From NCBI RefSeq assembly GCF_003130705.1, contig NZ_CP021354.1, positions 4,836,001 through 4,900,000 on the forward strand: a stretch of DNA of 64,000 bases. Direction: 5' to 3'. Below the pieces are notes generated by a model that saw nothing but the letters and a program-made list of their open reading frames with translations, had not been told where the DNA came from and did not search any database. This DNA is from Rhodococcus oxybenzonivorans (GTDB taxonomy: Bacteria > Actinomycetota > Actinomycetes > Mycobacteriales > Mycobacteriaceae). The stretch's first letter is position 1. Each line of letters starts with the position of its first letter. The position numbers and the translations under genes were made by a program. This document shows positions 26,938 to 37,240 of this stretch, in pieces.

Positions 26938-27636
26938 CTACGGCCACAGAATCGCGCGCGTCCACCCCTCGCCCGCGGGCTCTCTTCGGTAGTTCCAGCG
27001 CTGATGCCGGCGGCCGGGATCGGCCTGCCAGAATTCGACGCTGTCGGGCACTAGGCACCAGGCTCGCCACGTGCTCGACACGAAGTCGGGGTCGGCCTCG
27101 ATGCTCGCGGCCGCCGCCGTGACCACCCGTTCGTATTCCGCGGGATCGGTGAGCACCTCGCTCTGGCGACTCGCAGTCGCGACGGCGCGGGCGGTCACCG
27201 ACCGCTCCCGGAAGTCGCGGGCCGACATGTCCGGACCGCCGTCGACTACACTTCCGCGCACCCGGATCTGACGCCCCCGTTCCCGCCAGTAGAACGTCAG
27301 CGCAGCAACAGCGTTCGACGTCAGATCACGCCCCTTCGGCGAACGCGTGTCGCCGGAAAACCAGAAACCTCGCTCCGTGACGTCCTTGAGTAGCAGGAAC
27401 CGAGCGTCGGGTCGACCCCCCGGGTCCACCGTCGACAACGCGGCGGCGTGCGGTTCTGGAACTCCGGCCGCCGCCGCCTCGGCGAGCCAGTCGAGAAAGA
27501 GGATGTGCGGCGCGTCCGGCAGCGATTCGACGGGCGGTGGTTCGGGAAGCGCTGGGTCGACGACGGTGAGCGCGGGCAAAGCCCGTATCCAGGCCCGGGT
27601 GTCCGGGAACGACGAAGGGTCCGGTGCGATCGGCAT
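26938..27636 (-). CDS. Pyridoxamine 5'-phosphate oxidase-like flavoprotein
   Basis: 232 residues. PNPOx-like FMN protein: AALSTVDPGGRPDARFLLLK, ALTFYWRERGRQIRVRGSV and the C-terminal SVEFWQADPGRRHQRWNYRR resemble PdxH. The N-terminal 45 residues differ, so it may be a paralogue (phenazine-type PhzG-like or related) rather than the salvage enzyme. Alone on its strand with a VOC protein gene downstream in the opposite reading order. Confidence 0.8.
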   Translation of the reverse strand: MPIAPDPSSFPDTRAWIRALPALTVVDPALPEPPPVESLPDAPHILFLDWLAEAAAAGVPEPHAAALSTVDPGGRPDARFLLLKDVTERGFWFSGDTRSPKGRDLTSNAVAALTFYWRERGRQIRVRGSVVDGGPDMSARDFRERSVTARAVATASRQSEVLTDPAEYERVVTAAAASIEADPDFVSSTWRAWCLVPDSVEFWQADPGRRHQRWNYRREPAGEGWTRAILWP

Positions 27637-27663
27637 GTGCCGACAGTAGCGGGCCGGTGTGGA

Positions 27664-28056
27664 CTACGGCCCGACAAGCATCCAGCGGTGCCCGAACGGA
27701 TCGATGAGGGTGGCGTTGCGATGCCCATGCCCCTCGGAGATCCACCGCTCCACGGTCCCCCCGGCATCGCGGGCACTCAACAGGACGGCGTCGGGATCGT
27801 CGACTGCGAGCATCAAGCTGACCGATGTCGAACCTGCCTCCGGCGCAGTCAAACCCATTTCCGGGAACTCCTCGGCGAGGTAGATCATCCCGGTGGGGAG
27901 CTGTAACTCCACGTGGCCGATCCTGCCGTCGTCCAAGACGATCGGCTCCCCGACTACCTCCGCGCCGAACACCGCCGAATACCATTCGACAGCTTCGGTG
28001 CCTCTTCTCACCGTGAGGTACGGCACCGCACCGGGAACGGGCACTGCAGACGACAT
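27664..28056 (-). CDS. VOC-superfamily (glyoxalase/bleomycin resistance-like) protein
   Basis: 130 residues from the ATG at 28056. PYLTVRRGTEAVEWYSAVFG begins the first beta-alpha-beta-beta-beta module and HRNATLIDPFGHRWMLV ends the second, as in PhnB-like VOC proteins. Metal ligands are only partly conserved, so the activity is unknown. The upstream PdxH-like gene lies 27 bases beyond its stop on the same strand. Confidence 0.8.
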   Translation of the reverse strand: MSSAVPVPGAVPYLTVRRGTEAVEWYSAVFGAEVVGEPIVLDDGRIGHVELQLPTGMIYLAEEFPEMGLTAPEAGSTSVSLMLAVDDPDAVLLSARDAGGTVERWISEGHGHRNATLIDPFGHRWMLVGP

Positions 28057-28096
28057 CGTCACCTCCCGCCTCGTCGTGGCAACCTCCGGTGCTCGG

Positions 28097-28573
28097 TCAG
28101 GCCGAGGCGGGGGGTTGCAACATCGCCCATTTGTTGGAAGTCAGCCGGAAACTCGGGAAGTCCGACAGGGCAGCCACCGATTCCCACGTGCGCTCGTAGC
28201 CGGTGGACGTGATCCGCCACGCCCCGTCCGGGCACCGGATGTAACTGTCGTGATAGTAGGCCGACCCCCGCAGCAACATGCCGTCCTCCGGGATGAGCGT
28301 GGTGTCTGCAAGAAACCACACGCCGACAGCCGTGTCACCGGTGACGGTGATCTCGGGCTGCCCGCACTGGTGCTCGGTGATCACATGAGTGCCCAACGTG
28401 TTCTCCAGAAAGGACACGAAGGAGTCACGGGAATCGAACGTCAGGTATTCGCTGTACGTGGCCTTGACTTCGGGAACCATGGTGTCGGCGAATTCTTCCC
28501 ACGACTTGGTATCGAGTGCACGAGAGTAACGGTGCTTGAGCTGCTCGATCTGTTTGATTGCTTCGAGATCCAT
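28097..28573 (-). CDS. SnoaL-like/NTF2-fold protein
   Basis: 158 residues from the ATG at 28573 with AGGAGG upstream. An alpha+beta barrel fold: IKQIEQLKHRYSRALDTKSW and EEF, then GQPEITVTGDTAVGVWFLAD and a C-terminal WRITSTGYERTWES. Close to the limonene-epoxide-hydrolase/scytalone-dehydratase type SnoaL proteins; His/Asp pairs are present (TEHQCGQ, YYHDSY) but the reaction cannot be assigned. Divergent from the thiolase-like gene. Confidence 0.8.
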   Translation of the reverse strand: MDLEAIKQIEQLKHRYSRALDTKSWEEFADTMVPEVKATYSEYLTFDSRDSFVSFLENTLGTHVITEHQCGQPEITVTGDTAVGVWFLADTTLIPEDGMLLRGSAYYHDSYIRCPDGAWRITSTGYERTWESVAALSDFPSFRLTSNKWAMLQPPASA

Positions 28574-28684
28574 GACCCCCGCCTCCTGTGCAGCGACATG
28601 CATGCCCTGGACTGCAGATTAGTCCGAACATCTGCGGGCTCGCCTTGGATTCCCCCCTTTTGCCCGGATCATGCATATTTACGC

Positions 28685-28700
28685 CGTGATTCGGGACACG
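28685..28700. promoter_or_regulatory. CRP/GlxR-like half-palindrome in divergent promoter
   Basis: CGTGATTCGGGACACG, 13 of 16 bases identical to the site at 6155-6170. It lies between the SnoaL-like and thiolase-like genes. Speculative. Confidence 0.25.
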
Positions 28701-28880
28701 AAAAGGTCACGAATCGACTTCCCGCCCGCACCCGTCGAAACAGCGCCGATCGAACTCCCGGCCACACTCGTTCTCCGATCCCGCCCAGTGTGAATGTGAC
28801 CCGACATCTACATATAACGCGTTCCACACTAGGGTGTCGCTGACGAGGTTCTCGACCGTCCGGACGCCGAAGGGGTTTCC

Positions 28881-30392
28881 ATGCTCGATCCAGCGCGCGT
28901 ACCTGTCATCGTCGGTGTCGGCGACGTACGGTCCGGACGAAGTGGGGTTCCGGCGGGCCCGCGGGAGCCACTCGATCTCATCTCGGAGGCTGCGCAGTCA
29001 GCGATCGCCGACTGCGGTGTCGCAGCGCTGCGGTCCCGGATCGACGCGATACACGCGGTCAAGACCGTCAGCTGGTCCTACGACGATCTTCCGGGATTAC
29101 TCGCGGCCCGGCTGAACCTGCAGGCGCCCATCACCGCGAGCACCTCGCCGATCGGCGGCCATTGGCCTGCTGCTCTTCTCGACCGCATCGGTGACGACAT
29201 CGCCGGCGGTCGATCGTCGGTGGCACTGCTGGTGGGCGGTGAGGCGCAGGCGACCATGACGGCGCTGCAGAAGTCGGGCACCGATCCGGTGTCGCTCGGC
29301 TGGGCAACGGCGCCGGGTGGGCCACCGGCCTTCGATGCCTCCGATCTCGGAAGCCCCGGCATGCAGCGGGCCGGGCTGATCGTGCCGACCCGCGTCTATC
29401 CCTTGTTCGAGAATCGCTTCACCTACGACTCGGGCGGCACACCCGAGCAATCCTCGGCGTGGTCGGCCCGCATGTACTCGGCCTTCTCGGAGCTGGCGGC
29501 GAAGAATCCGGCGTCGTGGACGTCGACGGTGTATTCCCCCGAAGACATCGCGACCGCCGGACCGAGCAATCGTATGGTCTGTGAACCGTATCCCTTGACG
29601 CTCAACGCCATGCCGTTCGTGGATCAGGCGGCCGCGGTCGTGGTGTGCTCCCTGGCGCTCGCCCGCGAACACGGCATCGCCGACGACCGAATGGTCTATC
29701 TGTGGGGTGGCGCCGGAGCGACCGACCCGGTGGATGTGCTTGCCCGCAACAGCTTCGGGGCCTCCGCGGCGATGAACCGGGCCGTCGGCCGGGCACTGGC
29801 CCAGGCCTCCCTCGAGGCGTCTGCCCTCGACGTCGTCGACGCCTACAGTTGCTTCCCGGTGGTCCCGAAGTTGTTGATTCGCGCACTCGGCCTACCCGAG
29901 GACACCGTCCCCAGCGTGACCGGTGGGCACTCGTTCTTCGGCGGCCCACTCAACAGCTACACCCTGCACGCCATCGCCGAAGTGACCCGCCGCGTTCGTG
30001 AGGGCGCCGGCCCGGCCCTCGTCCACGGCAACGGCGGATATCTGACGTACCAGCACGTCGTCCTGCTCTCGGGCACGCCGCACCGGAACGGCTACATCGG
30101 CACCCCCGAGCCGGAACAGCTCGGTTCGGACACTGCCGAACTCGTCACCGGATACGACGGAGAAGCCGAGATTCTCACGACCACCGTGGAGTACGGCCGC
30201 GACGGTGTCCCCGCCACCGGATTCGTCGTCGCACACACGTCCGACGGACGGCGTCTCGCCGGACGCACCGGACCCGAGGACGCAGCCGCCCTGTCGGCGT
30301 ATACCCGCACTCCCCCGCGGTCGGTGATCGGCCGGACGGTCCATGTCACCGACCGGGACGGTGTGCTGACCGTTCGGTTTCCGACCGGCTAG
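28881..30392 (+). CDS. Thiolase-like protein, TLP1 type
   Basis: 503 residues. Thiolase fold, with IVGVGDVRSGR at the start, AALLVGG-type strand SVALLVGGEAQAT, and C-terminal GGHSFFGGPLNSYTLHAIAE plus VHGNGGYLTYQHVVLLS. The nucleophilic Cys normally found before the first long helix is replaced (TASTSPIGGHWPAALL). An extra C-terminal domain of about 100 residues follows (GYDGEAEILTTTVEYGRDG). Both features match the mycobacterial TLP1 thiolase-like proteins, whose reaction is not established. ATG at 28881; convergent with the ABC-F gene, overlapping by 4 bases. Confidence 0.82.
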   Translation: MLDPARVPVIVGVGDVRSGRSGVPAGPREPLDLISEAAQSAIADCGVAALRSRIDAIHAVKTVSWSYDDLPGLLAARLNLQAPITASTSPIGGHWPAALLDRIGDDIAGGRSSVALLVGGEAQATMTALQKSGTDPVSLGWATAPGGPPAFDASDLGSPGMQRAGLIVPTRVYPLFENRFTYDSGGTPEQSSAWSARMYSAFSELAAKNPASWTSTVYSPEDIATAGPSNRMVCEPYPLTLNAMPFVDQAAAVVVCSLALAREHGIADDRMVYLWGGAGATDPVDVLARNSFGASAAMNRAVGRALAQASLEASALDVVDAYSCFPVVPKLLIRALGLPEDTVPSVTGGHSFFGGPLNSYTLHAIAEVTRRVREGAGPALVHGNGGYLTYQHVVLLSGTPHRNGYIGTPEPEQLGSDTAELVTGYDGEAEILTTTVEYGRDGVPATGFVVAHTSDGRRLAGRTGPEDAAALSAYTRTPPRSVIGRTVHVTDRDGVLTVRFPTG

Positions 30393-32173
30393 TCCAGATC
30401 GGCGGCCAGTTCCATCCACTGCTCCTCAGCCGCTTCCTTCTCGGCCACCACTTGCTTGAGCTCGACGTCGAGCTTCTGCAGCTTGTCTGGATCCGTCGCT
30501 GCCTCGGCCAACTTTTCGTGCAGCTTCCGCTCACGCTCGTCCAGCTTGGCGACCGCACGCTCGAGGCGAGAAAGTTCTTTCCGCGCAGCACGTTCCGCCG
30601 CCCCGTCGCGCGCCTGTTTGGGCGCCGACGCACCCGTCGCGGTCGACGCGACGGACGGTGCGCCGACGTCACCCATCGCCGCACGCCGGCGCAGGTAGTC
30701 CTCGATGCCGCCGGGGAGGTTGGTCAGCTTTCCGTCACCGAACAGAGCCCAGGTCGTGTCACAGATGCGCTCGATCAGGTAGCGGTCGTGGCTGATGACG
30801 ACCATCGTGCCCGCCCAGCCGTCGAGGATGTCCTCGAGCTGCTGCAGGGTGTCGATGTCGAGGTCGTTGGTCGGCTCGTCGAGAAGAAGGACGTTGGGCT
30901 CGGCCATCAGCACTCGCGTGAGCTGGAGGCGGCGCCGCTCACCGCCCGACAGGTCACCGACCGGTGTTCGCTGACGAGCCGGCGTGAAGCCCAGCCGCTC
31001 GGCCAGCTGTCCGGCCGAGACTTCCTTGTCGCCCAAAGTGATCCGCTCCGCGACGTCCTTGACGGCCTCGAGGACCCGCATGCCGATGGGGAGGTCGTCG
31101 AGTTCCTGGCGCAACCATCCGATGTGGACCGTCTGTCCCTGGATCCGTTTGCCCGACGCAGGTTCGATTTCCCCGGCGAGCGTGCGGAGCAACGTCGTCT
31201 TGCCGGAACCGTTGACCCCGACCAGGCCGACACGTTCACCGGGCGCGAGCCGCCACGTGAGGTCGTCGACGAGCACCCGGCCGTCGGGCGTCTCGAGACG
31301 GGCATCCTCGAGTTCGATGACCACCTTGCCGAGCCGGCGCTGTGCGAACGACGCCAAGGCCACGTTGTCGCGGGGCGGCGGCACGTCGGCAATCAACGCC
31401 TCCGCGGCCTCGATCCGGTACTTGGGCTTCGACGTGCGGGCCGGGGCACCGCGCCGCAGCCACGCCAACTCCTTGCGAGCCAGGTTACGCCGGCGCTCCT
31501 CGGACGCGTCCGCCTGCCGGGACCGCTCCGCCCGTGCGAAAACCCAGTCGTTGTAACCACCCTCGTAGCTTTCGACCCTGCCGCCCACCACTTCCCACGT
31601 GCGGTTGGCGACGGTGTCGAGGAACCAACGGTCGTGGGTGACGACAACGAGTGCGCTGCGGCGGGACACCAGGTGCTCGGCCAGCCACTGCACCCCCTCG
31701 ACGTCGAGGTGGTTGGTGGGTTCGTCGAGTACCAGGAGGTCGAGGTCCTGCACCAGCGCCGCCGCCAGCGCGACACGCCGTCGCTCGCCACCGGACAGTC
31801 CGTCGACGGTGACTTCCAAGCCGAGGTTGTCGATTCCGATGCCCGCGAGGACGGAGCGGATGCGGGCGTCACCGGCCCATTCGTGCGCGGCGACGCCGAG
31901 CGGTCCGAGAACCACGTCGCCGACACTGGAGCCGGGCGGCAGGACGCCGCGTTGCGTCACCACCGCCATCCGCAGGCCGCCGACCCGGCTGACGCGTCCG
32001 GAGTCGGGCGCTTCCACACCGGCGAGCACCTCGAGCATCGTGGTCTTGCCGCCACCGTTGAGCCCGACGACGCCGATGCGTTCGCCTTCCTGTACGCCGA
32101 GCGACACCGAATCGAGCAACGGCTTGATGCCGAACGACTTCGATACCTGTTCGAGATTGATCAGATTCGCCAT
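30389..32173 (-). CDS. ABC-F family ATPase, Uup-like
   Basis: 594 residues with two ABC domains and no membrane part. Walker A sites are GLNGGGKTTM and GVNGSGKTTL; signatures are LSGGERRRVALA and LSGGERRRLQLT. A linker and a C-terminal coiled coil (LSRLERAVAKLDERERKLHE onwards) are of the Uup kind. ABC-F proteins act at the ribosome or in DNA processing. The ATG overlaps the ispE stop (TGATG), so it is coupled to ispE. Confidence 0.92.
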   Translation of the reverse strand: MANLINLEQVSKSFGIKPLLDSVSLGVQEGERIGVVGLNGGGKTTMLEVLAGVEAPDSGRVSRVGGLRMAVVTQRGVLPPGSSVGDVVLGPLGVAAHEWAGDARIRSVLAGIGIDNLGLEVTVDGLSGGERRRVALAAALVQDLDLLVLDEPTNHLDVEGVQWLAEHLVSRRSALVVVTHDRWFLDTVANRTWEVVGGRVESYEGGYNDWVFARAERSRQADASEERRRNLARKELAWLRRGAPARTSKPKYRIEAAEALIADVPPPRDNVALASFAQRRLGKVVIELEDARLETPDGRVLVDDLTWRLAPGERVGLVGVNGSGKTTLLRTLAGEIEPASGKRIQGQTVHIGWLRQELDDLPIGMRVLEAVKDVAERITLGDKEVSAGQLAERLGFTPARQRTPVGDLSGGERRRLQLTRVLMAEPNVLLLDEPTNDLDIDTLQQLEDILDGWAGTMVVISHDRYLIERICDTTWALFGDGKLTNLPGGIEDYLRRRAAMGDVGAPSVASTATGASAPKQARDGAAERAARKELSRLERAVAKLDERERKLHEKLAEAATDPDKLQKLDVELKQVVAEKEAAEEQWMELAADLD

Positions 32174-33108
32174 CAGTGCGATCCCTCCGCCGCGTCATTG
32201 ATTATTCGGGCGCCCGGCACCGGTCCGCTCGCGACCCGCACGGTGCGACACACTCCCGCACCTGCGAGTTCTGCGCTGACACGGACCGCGGCATCCGCGT
32301 CAGCGCACAGAAAGGCACAGGTCGGCCCCGACCCGGAGACGATGCCGGCGAGAGCGCCCGCGGCGACTCCGGCGCGCAACGTCCGCCGCAGTCGTGGCTC
32401 GAGGGACAGGGCAGCGGCCTGCAGATCGTTGCCCAGCAGCGGCGCGAGCGTTGCAGCGTCGCCCGTCGTGAGCGCATGCATGAGGTCGTCCGCACCGCCG
32501 AGCTTCGGTGGTGTGCCGCCGGCACGCAGGCGGTCGAGTTCCCGGAACACCGTGGGGGTGCTCAACCCGCCTTTCGCGAGCGCGAGTACCCAATGGAAGG
32601 TGCTGCGCGAGAGAACCGGCAGGAGTCTCTCGCCACGTCCGGTTCCGAAGGCGGTACCACCGTGCAACGCAAACGGCACGTCACTACCCAGTTTCGCTGC
32701 GAAAGAATGGAGGTCCTCACGAGAGAGGTCGAGATGCCACAGCGCGTTCAGAGCTACCAGCGTCGCGGCGGCGTCGGCGCTGCCGCCCGCCATGCCACCG
32801 GCAACCGGGATGCCCTTGTCGATCGAGATCTCGACGTCGGGACGCCGGTCGGCCTCGACCGCAAGCATCTCGGCGGCTTTCCAGACGAGGTTGCGGCTGT
32901 CGGTGGGAACCACGCGGGCATCCTCACCGCGGACCTTCACGGTCAGCGCATCCGCAGGCGCGACCGACACGGTGTCGCCGAGCGAGAGCGCCTGGAAGAC
33001 CGTGTTCAGCTCGTGGTAGCCGTCGGCACGTTGGTCCCCGACGGCCAGGTGGAGATTGACCTTGGACGGGGCCCGGACGACGACGGGGCGAGGAACGACG
33101 GAAAGCAC
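32173..33108 (-). CDS. ispE: 4-diphosphocytidyl-2-C-methyl-D-erythritol kinase
   Basis: 311 residues, GTG at 33108 without a strong ribosome site. GHMP kinase of the MEP isoprenoid pathway, phosphorylating CDP-methylerythritol. [20 protein letters not shown] at the start, the ATP loop [17 protein letters not shown] and C-terminal [13 protein letters not shown] are all present. Coupled to the ABC-F gene. It lies 63 bases after ureD on the same strand, so read-through from urease is possible. Confidence 0.95.
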   Translation of the reverse strand: MLSVVPRPVVVRAPSKVNLHLAVGDQRADGYHELNTVFQALSLGDTVSVAPADALTVKVRGEDARVVPTDSRNLVWKAAEMLAVEADRRPDVEISIDKGIPVAGGMAGGSADAAATLVALNALWHLDLSREDLHSFAAKLGSDVPFALHGGTAFGTGRGERLLPVLSRSTFHWVLALAKGGLSTPTVFRELDRLRAGGTPPKLGGADDLMHALTTGDAATLAPLLGNDLQAAALSLEPRLRRTLRAGVAAGALAGIVSGSGPTCAFLCADADAAVRVSAELAGAGVCRTVRVASGPVPGARIINDAAEGSH

Positions 33109-33171
33109 AAGGATAGAGCTTAGGCGCTCGCAGTACGGGGGTGGAAATGCGTGGCACCCCCCGCCCTCAGC

Positions 33172-33825
33172 TCACAGTCGTGGGCCGAGCTGCGTCGTGA
33201 GGCTGCCTCCTCGTGCGAGCGGAAGACGTGTTCGGGCTGTGCGGGCGTCGCCCGACACCTCCGCGGGACGATCGTCGGGATAGCGGAGCTCGCTGGTGAG
33301 GGCGGCGGGCGCGTCGAGAAGGTCGTGGGAGACGGTGCCGGCGCCCAACTCCAGCCGGTGCCGGAGCAGCGGAACATTCCCCAGATCGGCGTCGGTCGTC
33401 CCGATCCAGATTCCGGCGCGTTCCCCGGTGCGGCCGATCTGTACCCGCTCTCGCAAGACCAGCGTCGACGTCGGTGCGAGGAGCACCGTCGATTCGACCC
33501 GGTGCTCGGCGGCGCCGGCCACGACGGTCGGCTCCAGGGCGCAGTCGAGGGTGGCGTCGTCTTCCACATCGACCGACCAGTGTGCCGTCGACACCGTGCA
33601 TTCCCGGCCGGGCAGCGCCAGGGACGCAGCGACGCTGCGGAGCGACAGCCGCGCCCCCGACAGCACCCGGACGGTGATGTCCCAGTGGTCACCGCCGAGC
33701 GGGGTGGCGGCCGTGCCGATCACGTGGACCGTGTCGCGCCCGGTGATCCGGGCGGCGAGCCCGCCGACGGCGGAGATCCGGGGGCTCAGGCCGGGAGTCG
33801 CCACGATGGTCAGCGCGGTGCGCAC
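33172..33825 (-). CDS. ureD: Urease accessory protein UreD
   Basis: 217 residues from a GTG at 33825 that overlaps the ureG stop by one base. Part of the UreD-UreF-UreG chaperone that loads nickel into urease. LSPRISAVGGLAARITGRDT, PGRECTVSTAHWSVDVEDDA and LLAPTSTLVLRERVQIGR fit the short actinobacterial UreD type. The extended open frame upstream overlaps ureG. Confidence 0.88.
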   Translation of the reverse strand: MRTALTIVATPGLSPRISAVGGLAARITGRDTVHVIGTAATPLGGDHWDITVRVLSGARLSLRSVAASLALPGRECTVSTAHWSVDVEDDATLDCALEPTVVAGAAEHRVESTVLLAPTSTLVLRERVQIGRTGERAGIWIGTTDADLGNVPLLRHRLELGAGTVSHDLLDAPAALTSELRYPDDRPAEVSGDARTARTRLPLARGGSLTTQLGPRL

Positions 33826-34514
33826 TACCCGTGCACGTCGGCGAGCGTGCGTACCTGCTCGCGCACCCACCGCAGAGCCGGCCCGGACGACGGGTCCTCG
33901 GTCAGCGAGATCAGCACGGTGGGCCTGCCCTCACGAACCTGCTCGGCGTCCCGCTGCATCACCGACAGATCGGCACCGACCATCGGCGCCAGATCGGTCT
34001 TGTTGATCACCAGCAGGTCCGAGAACGTCACCCCGGGACCGCCCTTGCGCGGAACCTTGTCGCCACCGGCGACATCGACGACGAAAATCTGCACGTCGAT
34101 GAGGCCGGACGAGAACGTGGCCGTCAGGTTGTCGCCGCCCGACTCGACGAGAATCAAGTCGAGCGGTGGGTTGGTGTCGATCAAGTCGTCGATGGCGTCG
34201 AGATTGGCGGTGATGTCGTCGCGGATGGCTGTGTGCGGGCAGCCACCGGTCTGCACTGCGGCAATCCGCTCGTCCGGAAGCACGGCGTGGCGACGCAGGA
34301 AATCCGCGTCCTCGGTGGTGTAGATGTCGTTGGTCAGAACGGCGAGGGACAGCTCGTCGCGCAGTTGCCTGCACAGTGCTGCCACCAGAGCCGTTTTGCC
34401 CGACCCCACCGGCCCGCCGATGCCGATCCGGACCGGCTCACCCGCTACTCGTGTCCGCTTCGGCCGATCGTGCAGATGATCGTGCGGCTCACCGTCGATG
34501 ACATGCGGTGGCAT
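33825..34514 (-). CDS. ureG: Urease accessory GTPase UreG
   Basis: 229 residues, ATG at 34514. GTPase that drives nickel delivery. The P-loop [27 protein letters not shown], the nickel-binding CPH in [20 protein letters not shown] and VINKTDLAP are intact. A His-rich N-terminus (HDHLHD) may bind metal. About 50 bases separate it from ureF. Confidence 0.97.
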   Translation of the reverse strand: MPPHVIDGEPHDHLHDRPKRTRVAGEPVRIGIGGPVGSGKTALVAALCRQLRDELSLAVLTNDIYTTEDADFLRRHAVLPDERIAAVQTGGCPHTAIRDDITANLDAIDDLIDTNPPLDLILVESGGDNLTATFSSGLIDVQIFVVDVAGGDKVPRKGGPGVTFSDLLVINKTDLAPMVGADLSVMQRDAEQVREGRPTVLISLTEDPSSGPALRWVREQVRTLADVHG

Positions 34515-34567
34515 GGTTACTCTCCTTACTCAGGGCTGATTCAGTCTTACTCGTCAGGGTTCAGTCG

Positions 34568-35200
34568 TCAGGACACGAACAGTGGTCGGTCTCGTTCCAC
34601 GTGGCGCTGGGCGACGACGTCGAGAAGCGGATCGGACACGCTCGCGAGCCCGGTCGCGCAGTCATCGGCGACGTCATCGCACAGATCCGCCAAGGTGAAG
34701 GTGCAGGCGGCGACCTGCGCGGGATCGAGCGCGAGCAGCCGTTGCGCGGCGATCGCGGAACCGGTCATGGTGGTGTAGACGACGACCAGCGCCGCCTCAC
34801 GGGCCGAGACACCGGTGAGACGCCCGACCACTCCGGTCACCACCGGGAGGTGCGGACGCGGTCTTAGCAGCGACCAGTTCTGTTCGGGCCAGGTGGTGCG
34901 GGACAACCGCAGCAGGCCCCTTCCCTGTGCGCGGGACGAGGCACGCGCCGCCGGCGACGGGGTGCGTGCATCCATCTCGAGGTCGCCCTGGTCGGTGGAG
35001 AGCCGGCCGTCGCACACAGCCGCGGCGATCGACCCGGCGACCAGCCCGGACGCCCGGATTCGCCTGCGGAGGAACGCGTCCATCGTGGGGATGTCGCGGA
35101 CCAGACCACTGGTGACGGCCTCTTCCATCCCGCCCGAGTGCACATGCCCGCCGGTCGGCAACCTGGAGTCGGCAAGTGTGAACAGATGAGCGAGGCGCAT
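34568..35200 (-). CDS. ureF: Urease accessory protein UreF
   Basis: 210 residues from the ATG at 35200, overlapping the ureC stop (TGATG). All-helical scaffold that couples UreG to urease. DSRLPTGGHVHSGGMEEAVT and GLLRLSRTTWPEQNW match the family. Longer frames upstream lie in ureC. Confidence 0.92.
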   Translation of the reverse strand: MRLAHLFTLADSRLPTGGHVHSGGMEEAVTSGLVRDIPTMDAFLRRRIRASGLVAGSIAAAVCDGRLSTDQGDLEMDARTPSPAARASSRAQGRGLLRLSRTTWPEQNWSLLRPRPHLPVVTGVVGRLTGVSAREAALVVVYTTMTGSAIAAQRLLALDPAQVAACTFTLADLCDDVADDCATGLASVSDPLLDVVAQRHVERDRPLFVS

Positions 35201-36921
35201 CAGAACAGAAAATAACGTTGTGCCATCGGCAATTCCGATGCCGGCTGTTCCTCCCACACCTCACCGTCGATGCGGACGGTGAACGTATCCGGATCTACCT
35301 CGATGCGGGGTTGCGCGTCGTTACGCGGCATGTCGGCCTTACCTCTGGACCGCACGTTCGCGACCGGAACCAGCCGCCGGCCGAGTGCGAGCCGATCGGC
35401 CAGACCGTCCTCGAGTGCATGGGGGGCGACGAAGTGCACCGAGGTCGCCGCGGCGGCCCTGGGCGCCGCCCCGAACATGGGCCTCGGCAGCACCGGTTGC
35501 GGCGTCGGAATAGAGGCGTTGGCATCACCCATCGCCGCCCACGCGATCATGCCGCCCTTGATCACCGCATGCGGCCGCACTCCGAAGAACGCCGGCTCCC
35601 ACAGCACCAGGTCGGCCAGTTTGCCCACCTCGACGGAGCCGATCTCCCCTTCCAGCCCGTGCGCGACCGCCGGACAGATGGTGTACTTCGCGACGTAACG
35701 CTGGACGCGCTGGTTGTCTGCCCCGTTGTCGCCGGGAAGAAAGCCCAGGCGCCGTTTCATCACGTGGGCGGTCTGCCAGGTACGCATCACTACCTCACCG
35801 ATGCGCCCCATCGCCTGCGAGTCGCTGCCGATCATCGAGATCGCGCCCAGATCGTGGAGCAGATCCTCCGCTGCAATGGTCGACGGCCGGATGCGGCTCT
35901 CCGCGAATGCCAGGTCTTCGGGGATCTTGGGATTGAGGTGGTGGCACACCATCAGCATGTCGAGGTGCTCGTCGAGTGTGTTGACGGTATGTGGCCGAGT
36001 CGGATTGGTGGAACTCGGCAGGACGTTCGGGTGTGCGGCCACCGTGATGATGTCCGGCGCGTGCCCGCCACCCGCACCCTCGGTGTGATAGGCGTGGATC
36101 GCTCGGCCCGCGATAGCGGCGAGGGTGTCCTCCACGAAACCCGCTTCGTTGAGCGTGTCCGAATGAAGGGCCACCTGCACGCCGGCGGCGTCGGCCACCG
36201 TGAGACACGCATCGATCGCGGCGGGGGTCGAACCCCAGTCCTCGTGCAGCTTGAAACCGGACACTCCGCCGCGCAACTGTTCCCAAATCGACTCGGAGCT
36301 GACGGTGTTTCCCTTACCCAGCAGGGCAATGTTCATCGGCCAGCCGTCGAGCGCCTCGAGCATCCGTGCGGTATGCCACGACCCCGGTGTCACGGTGGTG
36401 GCCTTGCTGCCCTCAGCCGGTCCGGTGCCGCCGCCGACGAGCGTGGTGATGCCGCCGCCGAGCGCCTCTTCCAGGATCTGCGGCGCGATGAAGTGCACGT
36501 GGCAGTCGATCCCGCCGGCAGTGAGGATCTTGCCGTTCCCGGCAATGATCTCCGTGGAGGGACCCACCACCAGGTCGGGATGCACCCCGGACATCGTGTC
36601 GGGGTTGCCGGCTTTCCCGAGTGCCACGATGCGGCCGTCACGAATACCGATGTCTGCTTTGATGATTCCCCAGTGATCGACGATCACCACTCCGGTGATC
36701 ACGGTGTCGGGGGCGCCGTCGGCCCGCGTCGCACGGCCCTGCCCCATCGACTCCCGCAACACTTTTCCGCCACCGAACACAGCTTCCTCACCGGCGAGGC
36801 CTGGTCCCCCGCTGCGGTCCTCGGTGATCTCGATCAGCAGGTCGGTATCGGCGAGCCGGATACGATCGCCGGTGGTGGGGCCGAACAGCTCGGCGTACCG
36901 CGCACGGGTGAGGTCGGTCAA
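35200..36921 (-). CDS. ureC: Urease alpha (catalytic) subunit
   Basis: 573 residues from a TTG at 36921. Hydrolyses urea to ammonia and carbamate in the cytoplasm with two nickel ions. The metal motif is HVHF ([13 protein letters not shown]), the carbamylated Lys is in GFKLHEDWG, further ligands are in ALHSDTLNE and [14 protein letters not shown], and the flap [20 protein letters not shown] is complete. The start overlaps the ureB stop by 4 bases. Confidence 0.97.
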   Translation of the reverse strand: MTDLTRARYAELFGPTTGDRIRLADTDLLIEITEDRSGGPGLAGEEAVFGGGKVLRESMGQGRATRADGAPDTVITGVVIVDHWGIIKADIGIRDGRIVALGKAGNPDTMSGVHPDLVVGPSTEIIAGNGKILTAGGIDCHVHFIAPQILEEALGGGITTLVGGGTGPAEGSKATTVTPGSWHTARMLEALDGWPMNIALLGKGNTVSSESIWEQLRGGVSGFKLHEDWGSTPAAIDACLTVADAAGVQVALHSDTLNEAGFVEDTLAAIAGRAIHAYHTEGAGGGHAPDIITVAAHPNVLPSSTNPTRPHTVNTLDEHLDMLMVCHHLNPKIPEDLAFAESRIRPSTIAAEDLLHDLGAISMIGSDSQAMGRIGEVVMRTWQTAHVMKRRLGFLPGDNGADNQRVQRYVAKYTICPAVAHGLEGEIGSVEVGKLADLVLWEPAFFGVRPHAVIKGGMIAWAAMGDANASIPTPQPVLPRPMFGAAPRAAAATSVHFVAPHALEDGLADRLALGRRLVPVANVRSRGKADMPRNDAQPRIEVDPDTFTVRIDGEVWEEQPASELPMAQRYFLF

Positions 36922-37232
36922 GACGGGTCCAGCTTTCCGGGAGGCGTCAGGTTGAGCCCGTGCACTTCGCGCCTGCCACCGAGGGGCACCAACGAAACAG
37001 TCTGCGCGATGCCCGGTTCGAACCGCACTGCCGTGCCTGCGGGGATGTCGAGGCGCAAGCCGTGCGCGGCCACGCGGTCGAAGTGCAGAGCGGAGTTTGC
37101 TTGCGGGAAATGGACATGGCTCCCGACCTGTACGGGTCGGTCGCCGGCGTTCACGACCTCGAGCCGCGTGCGGGGCGCGCCCTCGTTGAGCGCTATCACG
37201 CCGTCGGCGCAGAACACCTCACCTGGAATCAC
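36918..37232 (-). CDS. ureB: Urease beta subunit
   Basis: 104 residues. [20 protein letters not shown], the [15 protein letters not shown] strand and [13 protein letters not shown] are diagnostic of UreB. Separate from ureA by 8 bases, as in three-subunit bacterial ureases. Confidence 0.96.
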   Translation of the reverse strand: MIPGEVFCADGVIALNEGAPRTRLEVVNAGDRPVQVGSHVHFPQANSALHFDRVAAHGLRLDIPAGTAVRFEPGIAQTVSLVPLGGRREVHGLNLTPPGKLDPS

Positions 37233-37240
37233 GGTGTCTC

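Noticed and set aside
30452..33019. 855-codon open frame on the + strand
   Set aside because: It is antisense to the ABC-F and ispE genes, whose motifs are unambiguous; high GC3 leaves the antisense frame free of stops.
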